Below, piece by piece: positions 17,736 to 26,196 of a stretch of DNA of 64,000 nt (position 1 is the stretch's first letter; each line of letters begins with the position of its first letter). The notes beneath the pieces are model-generated. The model had not been told where the DNA came from. It ran no database searches and was given only the letters and a program-made list of their open reading frames with translations. A program made the translations under genes and the position numbers. The stretch comes from Vibrio spartinae (GTDB lineage: Bacteria; Pseudomonadota; Gammaproteobacteria; Enterobacterales; Vibrionaceae): positions 673,001-737,000 of the forward strand of contig NZ_AP024907.1 of NCBI RefSeq assembly GCF_024347135.1. The letters run 5' to 3'.

Positions 17736-18898
17736 GAATTATTTTTCGTATTTCTTATATGGGATTTGGCGGGGCAGAGCAGGTGTTTTTGTCTGTCGCC
17801 AGAACACTGATGCAGGAGCATGACGTGTTATTCGTCACGGATAGCGCAGAGGGGGCGAGTTACACCACATTGTTGAATGAAAATATTCCAGTGCGCAGTC
17901 TGAATGTGAAGCGAACGTTTATGAGTCTGTTGCGTTTTAAGCGTGTGATTGATGCGTTTAAACCTGACGTGATACTTTCGGCTTATCCGGATACCAATGC
18001 TGCCTGTCTTTTGTCCGCAGCGATGGCACGGCATCAGGCCAAAGTCGTGGTCAGTGAACACGCCTCAATCGTTGAACATTTTCAGCATAAATCCGCATTG
18101 ACTCGTTTGAAAGTTCGTCTGATTGTGCAGTGTCTCTATCGTCTGGCTGATCAGGTCGTGGCTGTGTCTGAAGGGGTGATGAACGATATCGTACCGCTCA
18201 TCAAACGTGCCGATAAATGCTGTTTCATTCACAATCCGGTGCGCTTTGATCAGACAGCCCCTGCGTTCGATGCGCGATCGATTCACCAAACGACCGATGC
18301 TCAGCCTTCCGTTATTGCTCAAACCGACGATGATGCTGGCGCGGTGAAAAAGGGCGGCTCTAAAACCATTTTGGCTGTCGGGCGAGTCACGCCGCAAAAA
18401 GATTACATGACTTTACTTCGGGCTGTCCGTTACCTGATAGAGACACAACACCAAGATGATATACAAGTCATGATTGTCGGTGGCACACATGATAAGGCCG
18501 AGATGGCCCGATTAACCGAGTATATCGAACGGCATCAATTACAGCCTTACATCACCTTTGTCGGATTTTCGGATCAGGTTGAGCGTTATTACGCCCAAGC
18601 GGATCTGTTTGTCCTGTCTTCAGCGTGGGAAGGGTTTGGCAATGTGATTGTTGAGGCACTTGCGTTTGGCGTGCCGGTCGTATCCACCGATTGTCGCAGT
18701 GGACCGGCTGAAATTTTACAAGATGGTCAGTTTGGCCGTTTGGTTACCGTCGGTGATAGTACCACGCTGGCAATGTCGATGATTGATGAACTCGATACAC
18801 CGTCTTGTACCCGTGCAGCACGTTTAGAACGCGCTGCACAGTTTTCTGAACGTGAAATCAGTCAACGTTATAAAACACTGTTTGAAGCATTAGTTTAA
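17732..18898 (+). CDS. Glycosyltransferase family 4
   Basis: 388 residues, GT-B fold. The N-terminal half begins RISYMGFGGAEQVFLSVAR (the glycine-rich acceptor loop) and the C-terminal half carries ILAVGRVTPQKDY, the E-x7-E region (SSAWEGFGNVIVEALAFGVP) and STDCRSGPAEIL. It uses an NDP-sugar with retention of configuration. The region around residues 175-210 is a polar, low-conservation linker. It overlaps the GT2 gene by 4 bp. Confidence 0.88.
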   Translation: MRIIFRISYMGFGGAEQVFLSVARTLMQEHDVLFVTDSAEGASYTTLLNENIPVRSLNVKRTFMSLLRFKRVIDAFKPDVILSAYPDTNAACLLSAAMARHQAKVVVSEHASIVEHFQHKSALTRLKVRLIVQCLYRLADQVVAVSEGVMNDIVPLIKRADKCCFIHNPVRFDQTAPAFDARSIHQTTDAQPSVIAQTDDDAGAVKKGGSKTILAVGRVTPQKDYMTLLRAVRYLIETQHQDDIQVMIVGGTHDKAEMARLTEYIERHQLQPYITFVGFSDQVERYYAQADLFVLSSAWEGFGNVIVEALAFGVPVVSTDCRSGPAEILQDGQFGRLVTVGDSTTLAMSMIDELDTPSCTRAARLERAAQFSEREISQRYKTLFEALV

Positions 18899-18902
18899 AA
18901 AA

Positions 18903-18966
18903 CTGTTTTAAAACCTTGTCTTAAAGGATTGTCTTAAAAGATTTGTTTAAAAGATTGATTGAAAGC
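18903..18966 (+). repeat. Degenerate 13-bp tandem repeat in EPS operon gap
   Basis: About five 13-bp units (18903, 18916, 18929, 18942, 18955) of the type TTGTCTTAAARGA follow the GT4 stop codon within the largest gap (185 bp) of the operon. Units two and three differ at one base. No hairpin or terminator is evident. Confidence 0.75.
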
Positions 18967-19083
18967 TTGGTGATGTCACGAGTCGGTGCACGATGCCGGA
19001 TTTCAAATCATGTTGCAAATGTGGTGCACTTTCAAATTCAGTGGGCTTTTTAAAATAATGAGTAAGCTTAAAGGTTTTCGGAG

Positions 19084-19626
19084 ATGTTGAATAATATCAG
19101 GGCGGATGTATTTCGCTGGTATGGAAAATACAGCAGGTTGCTGTTGGTTAAGGCCTTTCTTAGCCAGAAGGGATTCCGTTTTGTGTTGCTCATGCGTTTG
19201 GCGAAGCATAGTCGGCGCATTCCGGGACTCAATGTATTGTTTATCTTCCTCTATAAGGTATCCAAGATTATTTATACCAGTGATGTCAATTATCGCGCCT
19301 CAATAGGGCCGGGACTGAGAATGCACCATGTATTCGGCACCACTTGGGGGGAACATGTCACGATCGGGCGGAATGCGACGATTGTACATAATGTCACCAT
19401 CGCCGGTAAAGACGGTGCGTGGCCGAGCATTGGTGACAACGTCTATCTCGGTACCGGCTGTTGCATTCTCGGCGGGATTCGCATTGGCAATAACGTGGTT
19501 GTCGGTGCCAATGCTGTCGTGACCAAAGATGTCCCCGACAATGCCATTGTTGCCGGCATCCCGGCTAAAGTCGTGTCAGAGAAAGGTTCTGCCGATTTTA
19601 TCGTTAACCCATGGAGTGATGACTGA
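19084..19626 (+). CDS. Serine acetyltransferase-like hexapeptide O-acetyltransferase
   Basis: 180 residues. An N-terminal helical part is followed by a left-handed beta-helix of hexapeptide repeats (IGPGLRMHHVFGTTWGEHVT through VVVGANAVVTKDVPDNAIV). GIPAKVV is the usual cap. The family resembles CysE and the colanic-acid enzyme WcaB/EPS acetyltransferases. In this operon it most likely acetylates a sugar of the repeat unit rather than serine (inference from context). It is separated from the preceding gene by a 185-bp repeat-bearing gap. Confidence 0.83.
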   Translation: MLNNIRADVFRWYGKYSRLLLVKAFLSQKGFRFVLLMRLAKHSRRIPGLNVLFIFLYKVSKIIYTSDVNYRASIGPGLRMHHVFGTTWGEHVTIGRNATIVHNVTIAGKDGAWPSIGDNVYLGTGCCILGGIRIGNNVVVGANAVVTKDVPDNAIVAGIPAKVVSEKGSADFIVNPWSDD

Positions 19627-19628
19627 GT

Positions 19629-20654
19629 ATGGATATTATCGTATTAGGAACTGGTCAGAATGGCGGGATTGATGCTGTGATTCACAATCTGAAGCTCAAT
19701 TTGAATCAGCAGTTTCGCTATCGTCGGTTTATCAGCCATAAAGGGGGCAATAAACTATTCGACCTGATGTTGGCGCTGTGGGGATTGTGGGTTGTTTTCT
19801 GGCTATCGCTGCTTCCCGGAGAGCGTATTTTTCACCTGCATATGTCTTATCGCGGTAGTTTCTGGCGTAAAAGAATCTACCAGAAGGTGGCGCAGTTTTT
19901 CGGTCGTAAGGTGCTGATCCATTTACACGGTTCAGAATTTAAAAAATTCTATCAGGCCAGTGATGCCAACGTGCAGCAGAAGATCCGGCAACTGATCTGT
20001 CGCGCGGATGCCTTTATCGTCCTCTCCGAATCATGGCGTGAGTATATTGAGTCGATCCTTGAGTCGCCACAGCAAGCCAATCTAGTGGTATTACCCAATT
20101 TTGCTGTTGTCGCACCGTCTCCGGAATCCGAAGGGCGGCAGAATCATGTGTTGTTTTTGGGTGCATTGATCGAGCGGAAAGGTATTTTTGATCTGTTGCG
20201 TGCTTTACGCGATTTGCCGGATGTGATTTTACATGTGGGTGGTGGCGGTGATGTGGCGCGTTTTCAGCAAGCGGTCACTGAGTTCGGGGTTGAAAAACAG
20301 TTGGTATTTCATGGCTGGATTGATCATGAGAAGAAAGCACAGTTGATGGCCGAAACGCAGCTATTGGTTTTGCCATCTTATAACGAAGGATTGCCGGTCG
20401 TGATTCTGGAAGCAATGGCTTCGGGGCTGCCCGTATTGTCAACACCGGTCGGTGGTATTCCCGAGGTGATGATTCCCGGACAAACCGGTTATCTGGTGGA
20501 ACCGGGCAATGTTGAACAGTTAACCGCGATGATCCGTCAGGCGCTTGCTGACGATGCCCGGTTAAGTCTGGCCGATAATGCGAGAGCGCTTTATCAACAA
20601 AATTACGATGTGTCGGTTGTCATGCCGCGCTTAGAAAAACTATATGTCAGTTAA
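19629..20654 (+). CDS. Glycosyltransferase family 4
   Basis: 341 residues, GT-B fold. The N-terminus (IIVLGTGQNGGIDAVIHNL) has the glycine-rich acceptor loop. The C-terminal domain has VLFLGALIERKGIFDLLRAL, the E-x7-E motif in PSYNEGLPVVILEAMASGLP and STPVGGIPEV. It is predicted to extend the lipid-linked repeat unit. It starts 3 bp after the acetyltransferase stop. Confidence 0.88.
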   Translation: MDIIVLGTGQNGGIDAVIHNLKLNLNQQFRYRRFISHKGGNKLFDLMLALWGLWVVFWLSLLPGERIFHLHMSYRGSFWRKRIYQKVAQFFGRKVLIHLHGSEFKKFYQASDANVQQKIRQLICRADAFIVLSESWREYIESILESPQQANLVVLPNFAVVAPSPESEGRQNHVLFLGALIERKGIFDLLRALRDLPDVILHVGGGGDVARFQQAVTEFGVEKQLVFHGWIDHEKKAQLMAETQLLVLPSYNEGLPVVILEAMASGLPVLSTPVGGIPEVMIPGQTGYLVEPGNVEQLTAMIRQALADDARLSLADNARALYQQNYDVSVVMPRLEKLYVS

Positions 20655-20663
20655 GGTTAGGTT

Positions 20664-21416
20664 ATGATCATGAGGAAAATTCTATATCTATGTCTCTTTG
20701 GGGGGCTGGGGAGTTATTCAGCAATGGCTGCGGCCTGTTGCAGTGAAGCGCAGAAGTCTGCCGAGCTGAAACAAGTGCTTGAGTATAATCAACCCGCCGA
20801 ACAATTCTTTTTTGAAGCCAGTGATAAAGCCATCGCGCTGAAAGATGATGGGGTACAGTTTATTCTGACGGGGAATAATTCTTATATCTTTAACGGTGAA
20901 CGTTCGGAAGTGAGTGTTCAGAGCCCGTATGACGTTGGTGATACGGTGCGTTATCAGTTCTCTTTTAAGCTACTGGACTCGCCAGTCTTTTCTCAAGGAT
21001 GGGATGGGGTTTGGGTCATTGTCGCTCAGTGGCATGATCAACCTGATCCGAGAAAAGGGGAGACTTGGTCAAATTATAAGAGTAGCTCTCCGCCGCTTTC
21101 CTATCAGCTCGAATATGATGATCAACTCTATCTGGTGCTGCATACGGATAATCATGATGAAAGAATTCCTGTCCGGCCCGAGCAGCAAATTACCTGTCGT
21201 ACTCAGGTGCACTGGCTCTATAAGACTGATGGCCGGGTGTCAGGCTGGTGTGATGTGGACGGTGTTCGGCATCCGTTTGACTTTGCCGATGACATCATGA
21301 TTAACGATTACTACCACTATTTTAAGTTTGGTTTATACCGTGACAAAAATATCGATGCGTTGATGGGCATCGAATATAACGCGCTGACGATCAATGAGGT
21401 AAACGATGAAGAATAA
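20664..21416 (+). CDS. Secreted polysaccharide lyase (heparin lyase I-like jelly roll)
   Basis: 250 residues with a signal peptide (about 1-24, ending SAMAAA). The motifs VWVIVAQWHDQPDP and YYHYFKFGLYRDK fit the polysaccharide lyase jelly-roll family related to heparin lyase I (Pfam-type PF14099, by recall). Such enzymes cleave uronic-acid-containing polymers by beta-elimination. Inside an EPS operon it probably trims or releases the polymer in the periplasm, comparable in role to RbmB of V. cholerae although not clearly homologous. Its end overlaps the PssD-like gene by 11 bp. Confidence 0.72.
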   Translation: MIMRKILYLCLFGGLGSYSAMAAACCSEAQKSAELKQVLEYNQPAEQFFFEASDKAIALKDDGVQFILTGNNSYIFNGERSEVSVQSPYDVGDTVRYQFSFKLLDSPVFSQGWDGVWVIVAQWHDQPDPRKGETWSNYKSSSPPLSYQLEYDDQLYLVLHTDNHDERIPVRPEQQITCRTQVHWLYKTDGRVSGWCDVDGVRHPFDFADDIMINDYYHYFKFGLYRDKNIDALMGIEYNALTINEVNDEE

Positions 21417-21855
21417 GATATTGTTGGTGGCTTCTCCTGGCGGGCACTTTGTTCAGTTGAGTCTGCTCTCTGAAAAGCTCGATTGCTGTGAAAGAATTGT
21501 CGCGGGGACTTATGATAAGCAGCCCGGATTTATGGCGGGAGAGCGCTATTATCAAATTTCTGACTTTAGCCGCGATACTGCTTATCTGGCGATTAAAGTT
21601 GTATTCCAGTGTCTGAAAATCCTCAAGAAAGAACGTCCGTCGTTGGTGGTAACCACCGGGGCTGCTCCCGGGTTGGTGATGGCATTACTGAGTAAAATGA
21701 GTGGGATAAAAACAGTCTGGGTTGACAGTATCGCCAACTCGAAAAAACTATCGTTGTCGGGGCGGTTGGCTGCGAAGTGTCGTATCCATGTTATCTCGCA
21801 ATGGCGAGAGGTCGCTGAATCTCATCAGGTGACTTATCAAGGAAGAGTCATATGA
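21406..21855 (+). CDS. PssD/Alg14-like glycosyltransferase subunit
   Basis: 149 residues. LLVASPGGHFVQL and VVTTGAAPGLVMALL plus WVDSIANSKKLSLSGRLA match the Alg14/PssD/CpsF family, the membrane-anchoring N-terminal half of a split GT-B enzyme. It acts with the downstream Alg13-like subunit, which overlaps by 4 bp. In rhizobia, PssD/PssE adds glucuronic acid to the repeat unit (recalled), which would suit the lyase encoded just upstream. Confidence 0.88.
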   Translation: MKNKILLVASPGGHFVQLSLLSEKLDCCERIVAGTYDKQPGFMAGERYYQISDFSRDTAYLAIKVVFQCLKILKKERPSLVVTTGAAPGLVMALLSKMSGIKTVWVDSIANSKKLSLSGRLAAKCRIHVISQWREVAESHQVTYQGRVI

Positions 21856-22325
21856 TTTTTTTAACCGTAGGTACACAATTACCGTTTGATCGCTTGATCC
21901 AAACGGTGGATCAATTGGCCGAAAAATATCATCTGGATGTTTGTAGCCAGATTGGGGAGTCTGACTATCAGGCCAAATCAATTCAGTGTGCGAAGTTTTT
22001 TGCGCCCGATGAACTCGATGAGCAGTTCCGCCAGTCTGAATTGATCATCTCTCACGCAGGAATGGGGACGATTATCAATTGCTTGCGAATCCGCAAGCCG
22101 TTAATTATTTTCCCCCGGTTAGCTCAGTATCAGGAACACCGCAATGATCATCAGTTGGATACACTGAATTCATTTTCTAATGTGAAAGGCATTTATACCG
22201 CCCGGGATGAACAAGAGCTTGAAGCGTTGCTGAGCAACTATCAGGCATTACAAGCGCCCGATGGATTGGATACGCCAGAACGTGATCAATTGGCGCAATA
22301 TATCCTGTCACTGGCAGGTGCCTGA
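21852..22325 (+). CDS. PssE/Alg13-like glycosyltransferase catalytic subunit
   Basis: 157 residues. MIFLTVGTQLPFDRLIQTVD, LIISHAGMGTI and FPRLAQYQEHRNDHQ are family 28 C-terminal/Alg13 signatures that bind the nucleotide sugar. The ATGA overlap with the PssD-like gene supports a two-subunit enzyme. Predicted to work at the cytosolic face of the inner membrane. Confidence 0.88.
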   Translation: MIFLTVGTQLPFDRLIQTVDQLAEKYHLDVCSQIGESDYQAKSIQCAKFFAPDELDEQFRQSELIISHAGMGTIINCLRIRKPLIIFPRLAQYQEHRNDHQLDTLNSFSNVKGIYTARDEQELEALLSNYQALQAPDGLDTPERDQLAQYILSLAGA

Positions 22326-22351
22326 TTGTCTAGCCTAGAGTTGATAGAACG

Positions 22352-22810
22352 ATGATGAAAAAAATTAAAGACTTTATACAAATTCAGGTCCGACAACGTC
22401 TGCTTTCTTTGAATGTGTGGTACCTCAACCGCTTTTTCGGGACACACATCGATGCAACGGCAAGAATTTCTTTAAAAGCCAAAATCGATAAACGCAATGG
22501 TGACGGGATTTATATTGACGAAGGGACATACGTCGCGTTTGGCGTGGCTATTTTGGCACATGATATGTGTCGCCACCTCAAAGCGGATGTCCGGATTGGT
22601 AAAAATTGTCATATCGGCTGCAATTCTCTGATCCTACCGGGTGTCACGATCGGTGATTCATGCATTGTGGCTGCGGGAGCTGTTGTGACCAAAGATGTCC
22701 CGTCAAACACGTTAGTGGCTGGCAACCCTGCGATGGTCAAAAAAGAAGGGATTCAACTCAATCGGCTAGGGATCTTTCCGAAAGACTCGGGCTCAAAAAC
22801 GGAAGAATAA
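22352..22810 (+). CDS. Hexapeptide-repeat acyltransferase
   Basis: 152 residues. Left-handed beta-helix repeats run from IDATARISLKAKIDKRNGDG to IVAAGAVVTKDVPSNTLV, with catalytic-type His in HDMCRH and GNPA near the end, as in NodL/LacA/WcaF-type O-acetyltransferases. It is the second acyltransferase of the operon and likely decorates another sugar. An ATG at 22355 is an equally good start. Confidence 0.83.
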   Translation: MMKKIKDFIQIQVRQRLLSLNVWYLNRFFGTHIDATARISLKAKIDKRNGDGIYIDEGTYVAFGVAILAHDMCRHLKADVRIGKNCHIGCNSLILPGVTIGDSCIVAAGAVVTKDVPSNTLVAGNPAMVKKEGIQLNRLGIFPKDSGSKTEE

Positions 22811-22813
22811 TCG

Positions 22814-23629
22814 ATGATAGAGATAAACAATTTATATGCGAATCATCTAAAGTTAAAATTCGGCTGTTTTTTTACCGGATTGATTTTAGTTTTAATGACA
22901 CCTTTTCAAGTGAGTGCTGACACGATTACATATCCGAATGGGGCGCATGTTGCGGTTCATCTGTCGTATGATGATGCATTATCATCTCAGTTGGATCATG
23001 CGGTTCCCACCCTCGATCAATACAATATCAAAGGCTCTTTTTATCTGTTACCGGGCTCAGCAACGCTCAATAATGAGCAACAAGTTGAGGCGTGGAAGAA
23101 AGTGGCGCAGAACGGCCACGAACTGGGTAACCATACCGTGTTTCATCCCTGCTCTTCTAAAGGACCCAATCGGGGTTGGGTCAAACCCTATGCCTCTCTG
23201 GAGCAGCGGACACCCGAATGGATGGCAGCGGAAGTCAAAATGGCAAATACGTTCCTGTTTTTACTCGACGGGCAAAAAAGTCGGACGTTAACACCACCGT
23301 GCTTTGAGACAATGACGGGGAGCGGTGATTATTTGTCGGCTGTCCGGCCATTGGTCGCCGGGGTATATGGACACACACTCCCCAAGCCGGAAGAGGTTTT
23401 CTGGTCTGCCCATAATGTATCTGGTCAACAGCTCATCAATTACATTAAACGCTCGGCTGCGAATCCTCAGACTAAAATTATCGGCATCAAATTTCATGGG
23501 GTTGGTGGTGATTATTTATCTACAAGCAATAAGGCGCATAAAAAATTGGTGCGATATCTGGCGAAGCATCATGATCAATATTGGGTCACAACCTATAAAA
23601 ATATTGTCGATTATATCAAGCAACAATAA
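22814..23629 (+). CDS. Secreted polysaccharide deacetylase (NodB family)
   Basis: 271 residues. After a polar N-terminus, a hydrophobic segment (about 19-36, ending FQVSA) suggests export. NodB motif 1 appears as SYDDA (usually TFDDG), and motif 2 as GHELGNHTVFH, keeping the H-T-x-x-H zinc ligands. It should remove N- or O-acetyl groups from the polymer in the periplasm. It starts 4 bp after the acyltransferase and is the last gene of the main EPS run. Confidence 0.85.
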   Translation: MIEINNLYANHLKLKFGCFFTGLILVLMTPFQVSADTITYPNGAHVAVHLSYDDALSSQLDHAVPTLDQYNIKGSFYLLPGSATLNNEQQVEAWKKVAQNGHELGNHTVFHPCSSKGPNRGWVKPYASLEQRTPEWMAAEVKMANTFLFLLDGQKSRTLTPPCFETMTGSGDYLSAVRPLVAGVYGHTLPKPEEVFWSAHNVSGQQLINYIKRSAANPQTKIIGIKFHGVGGDYLSTSNKAHKKLVRYLAKHHDQYWVTTYKNIVDYIKQQ

Positions 23630-23906
23630 TCCTTTCCCCGAGATGTATTATTTCTCGTCTGCTACGAAGACTCATTGATCTGGCTATTGTGCGATTGATG
23701 GGTCTTACTTATGGCTATTTCAGCTTACATTTGTCTCATTATTGATACTTGGATCAGTTACTAATTCAATCGTCTTGTTTTACACCGCCCCCTAATCCTA
23801 TAGTTTGCACCATCGAATGAATGTAATAGTCATCAACATTGAATTGTTATGTTTATTATCGGATGAGATCGCCATGATTAAATTGGCATAACGACGGGGA
23901 ATTGTG

Positions 23907-24401
23907 ATGAAACGCAAAGGATTGGTAGTGAATATTTTATGGAGTGTCGGATTGACATTCTCCGTAATGGCCGCACCGGATAACGGGACTCAAACTGATA
24001 CCGTTTCAGCGGCAGCCGCCCCTAATGAACAAGCACAAGTCGAGCAACGGGTTGAACAGTTGTTTGCTGTTCATTCTCCGCTCGACGTTGTTGCTATGAT
24101 AGCTGGGGAAAATCCACTTGATGCACCGATGGTACTTCAGGCCGTGTATCGCAAAGCGCCGAATGTTTCTCTTGAGAGCCTGGTGTTAGCTGCGTTTAAT
24201 GCGGCGCCAGAAGCCGCGTTGGCGATTGCATCAATGGCACTCGATTTGGGGTTAGATGCAACGCTTTTACCGCAACTTGCCATTACTGCTAATATTGACC
24301 CGACGACCGTTGCCCAAGCAACCGCAGCGGGTCCTGCCGAAACACAACAAGCACCGCTCATCAGACGCCACCCCCGGGGAAGCGGTATCTCTCCAAGTTA
24401 A
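23907..24401 (+). CDS. Secreted Ala-rich hypothetical protein
   Basis: 164 residues from ATG 23907 (a GTG directly precedes it; GGGGA upstream). A signal peptide (about 1-23, ending VMAA) leads to a low-complexity, alanine-rich, mostly helical domain (EQRVEQLFAVHSPLDVVAMI, then repeated AAF/AAP/ALAIASMA stretches) and a basic tail (RRHPRGSG). I do not recognise the family. It lies between the main EPS operon and the second polymerase-like gene and may be a periplasmic EPS accessory. Confidence 0.6.
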   Translation: MKRKGLVVNILWSVGLTFSVMAAPDNGTQTDTVSAAAAPNEQAQVEQRVEQLFAVHSPLDVVAMIAGENPLDAPMVLQAVYRKAPNVSLESLVLAAFNAAPEAALAIASMALDLGLDATLLPQLAITANIDPTTVAQATAAGPAETQQAPLIRRHPRGSGISPS

Positions 24402-24487
24402 TAGCTAGGTCATGATGTGCAGCCGTAACTTCCTTACTTACCGTCAGAATACAGAATGAAGGACGTGGATCTTGAGAGAGGAAGACC

Positions 24488-25933
24488 GTGACTCATAGTG
24501 AACGTTGGTGCTGGTATTCTTTATTGCTCATGTTGATCTGGCTGCCGATTCCACTGGGTAGCCACAGGATGTGGTCATGGTCGATATTTGAAATCTGGAT
24601 ATCCTGTCAGACAGTATTGCTCAGTGTGTCTTTATGGCACCGGTTCCCTTGGCAGAAAATAAGAAAATTTGTCTGGCTGCTGGCACCGCTGAGTCTCTTT
24701 CAGTGTTGGGTAGCCATTCAGGCGATACCGTTACCGGTTGAGATGCTCGGTGTGATTGCACCGGATGTGGCTCAAATTTATCGTCAGGTCGGCGCAGATG
24801 TCGGAAGTCTTTCCTATGACCGCTATGCGACATTGACAGGATTGATGAAAGGGATCGCCTATACACTGTTTGCGCTCAATGCGGTGATGTTGATCCATTC
24901 CGTTAAGCGTGTGAAAGCCGTGCTGTATGCGTTGGTGATCAGCGGGACTTTCCAATCATTTTATGGGGGCTTGACCGTATTATTAAATAGCCATCAAAGC
25001 TGGTTATTTGGTTTGCCGCAAGGCCATCGGGCGACGGGAACCTTCGTGTATTTCAACCATTTTGCCAATTATCTGGTGATGTGTTTGTGTCTGGGGATCG
25101 GCCTGATTGTCTCACAATTACATCAGACTGAATCCGGGTCTTGGCATGTGCGTATCCGTAGGTGGTTCAGTGCACTGATGTCCGCCAAAATGATGATCCG
25201 TTTATGTCTGATTGTGATGGTGATTGCTTTGATCATGACACGTTCCCGGATGGGCAATGCGGTTTTCTTCTCCGTGATCGCGTGTGGCGGTGTCATTGCG
25301 CTCTGCTTTTATAAGAGAAGACCGAGAGCGTTGACGGCATTAATCATCTCTATGATGATCATTGATACATTTCTGGTGGGGACGTTGTTTGGTATTGATA
25401 AGGTCAAGCAGCGTATCGAAGCCACTTCCATTGAAACGGAGACTCGCGATCAGGCAGTGCAGTGGAGTCTGGATATTATTCGGGATTATCCGTTGACTGG
25501 CACGGGATTAGGGAGCTTTTATTCCACCTTTCCTCACTACACACACTACAATATCGGCTATTACAACTATGCCCATAATGACTATGTTCAATTCGCTGCA
25601 GAGGCAGGAATCCCGGCAGTTGTACTTCTCAGTTTACCGATACTGGTCGCACTGTGGTTTTGTTTCAACGTGATCAGAACCAGACATAGCAAGACGTTGA
25701 AAGGAACCGCATTAGGATGCCTGATGGGGATTTTGGCGATGATAGCGCAGATTAGTGTCGATTTTCATCTCCAGGCGCCCGCGAATGCGGTGACATTTAT
25801 TTTGATGCTCGTGTTGTCTGGCTGTGTGAGACAGATTCAAGTCCGTTCGGACAATCATCAGCTTTCGGTTGAAAAGCTTTCAGTTGATAAGTTTTCAGTT
25901 GAAAAACTTTCCGTTGAAAAACTGACTGTGTGA
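24488..25933 (+). CDS. Second Wzy/O-antigen ligase-like membrane protein
   Basis: 481 residues from GTG 24488 (GAGGAAGACC upstream). About 11 TM helices and a large periplasmic loop. RATGTFVYFNHFANYLVMCL, TRSRMGNAVFF and TGTGLGSFYSTFPHY with a following YAHNDYVQFAAEAG are classic O-antigen ligase/Wzy motifs. These match the ligase family better than the protein at 14160. It may be a second polymerase or may ligate chains to an acceptor. The C-terminus ends in five LSVEK-type repeats (see repeat at 25862). Confidence 0.85.
   Translation: MTHSERWCWYSLLLMLIWLPIPLGSHRMWSWSIFEIWISCQTVLLSVSLWHRFPWQKIRKFVWLLAPLSLFQCWVAIQAIPLPVEMLGVIAPDVAQIYRQVGADVGSLSYDRYATLTGLMKGIAYTLFALNAVMLIHSVKRVKAVLYALVISGTFQSFYGGLTVLLNSHQSWLFGLPQGHRATGTFVYFNHFANYLVMCLCLGIGLIVSQLHQTESGSWHVRIRRWFSALMSAKMMIRLCLIVMVIALIMTRSRMGNAVFFSVIACGGVIALCFYKRRPRALTALIISMMIIDTFLVGTLFGIDKVKQRIEATSIETETRDQAVQWSLDIIRDYPLTGTGLGSFYSTFPHYTHYNIGYYNYAHNDYVQFAAEAGIPAVVLLSLPILVALWFCFNVIRTRHSKTLKGTALGCLMGILAMIAQISVDFHLQAPANAVTFILMLVLSGCVRQIQVRSDNHQLSVEKLSVDKFSVEKLSVEKLTV
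25862..25930 (+). repeat. 15-bp coding tandem repeat (LSVEK)n at a C-terminus
   Basis: Units start at 25862, 25877, 25892 and 25907, with a partial fifth at 25922. They encode LSVEK, LSVDK, FSVEK, LSVEK and LTV, right up to the stop codon. Copy changes would lengthen or shorten the cytosolic tail in frame. Confidence 0.9.
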
Positions 25934-25995
25934 ACGTCATCGTTTTATTTGATGGCGGTGAATTTAGCTGAGAACTTGTTTTATTTATAAGAATG

Positions 25996-26109
25996 ATACG
26001 ATAAATATTTTTATTTATTTAGCGCTGAACAAGAACTTTCATGAAATTGACGTCTGCGCGCTCAATCTATGGATTAATCCTGCAAGTCGTTCAGAATACG
26101 ATAAATATT
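25996..26109 (+). repeat. 14-bp direct repeat spaced exactly 100 bp, upstream of porin gene
   Basis: ATACGATAAATATT occurs at 25996-26009 and 26096-26109 in the promoter region of the porin-like gene. The identity over 14 bp in a short intergenic region suggests paired regulator sites, although AT-rich composition makes chance possible. Confidence 0.5.
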
Positions 26110-26196
26110 ACGCCTGACCTGTGGCGTAAATCGTTTTTCTGAGATTGCTCGTAGGCGTGAGAGGGCGTCAGTACGATTAAAATATCGGGGAATAAA

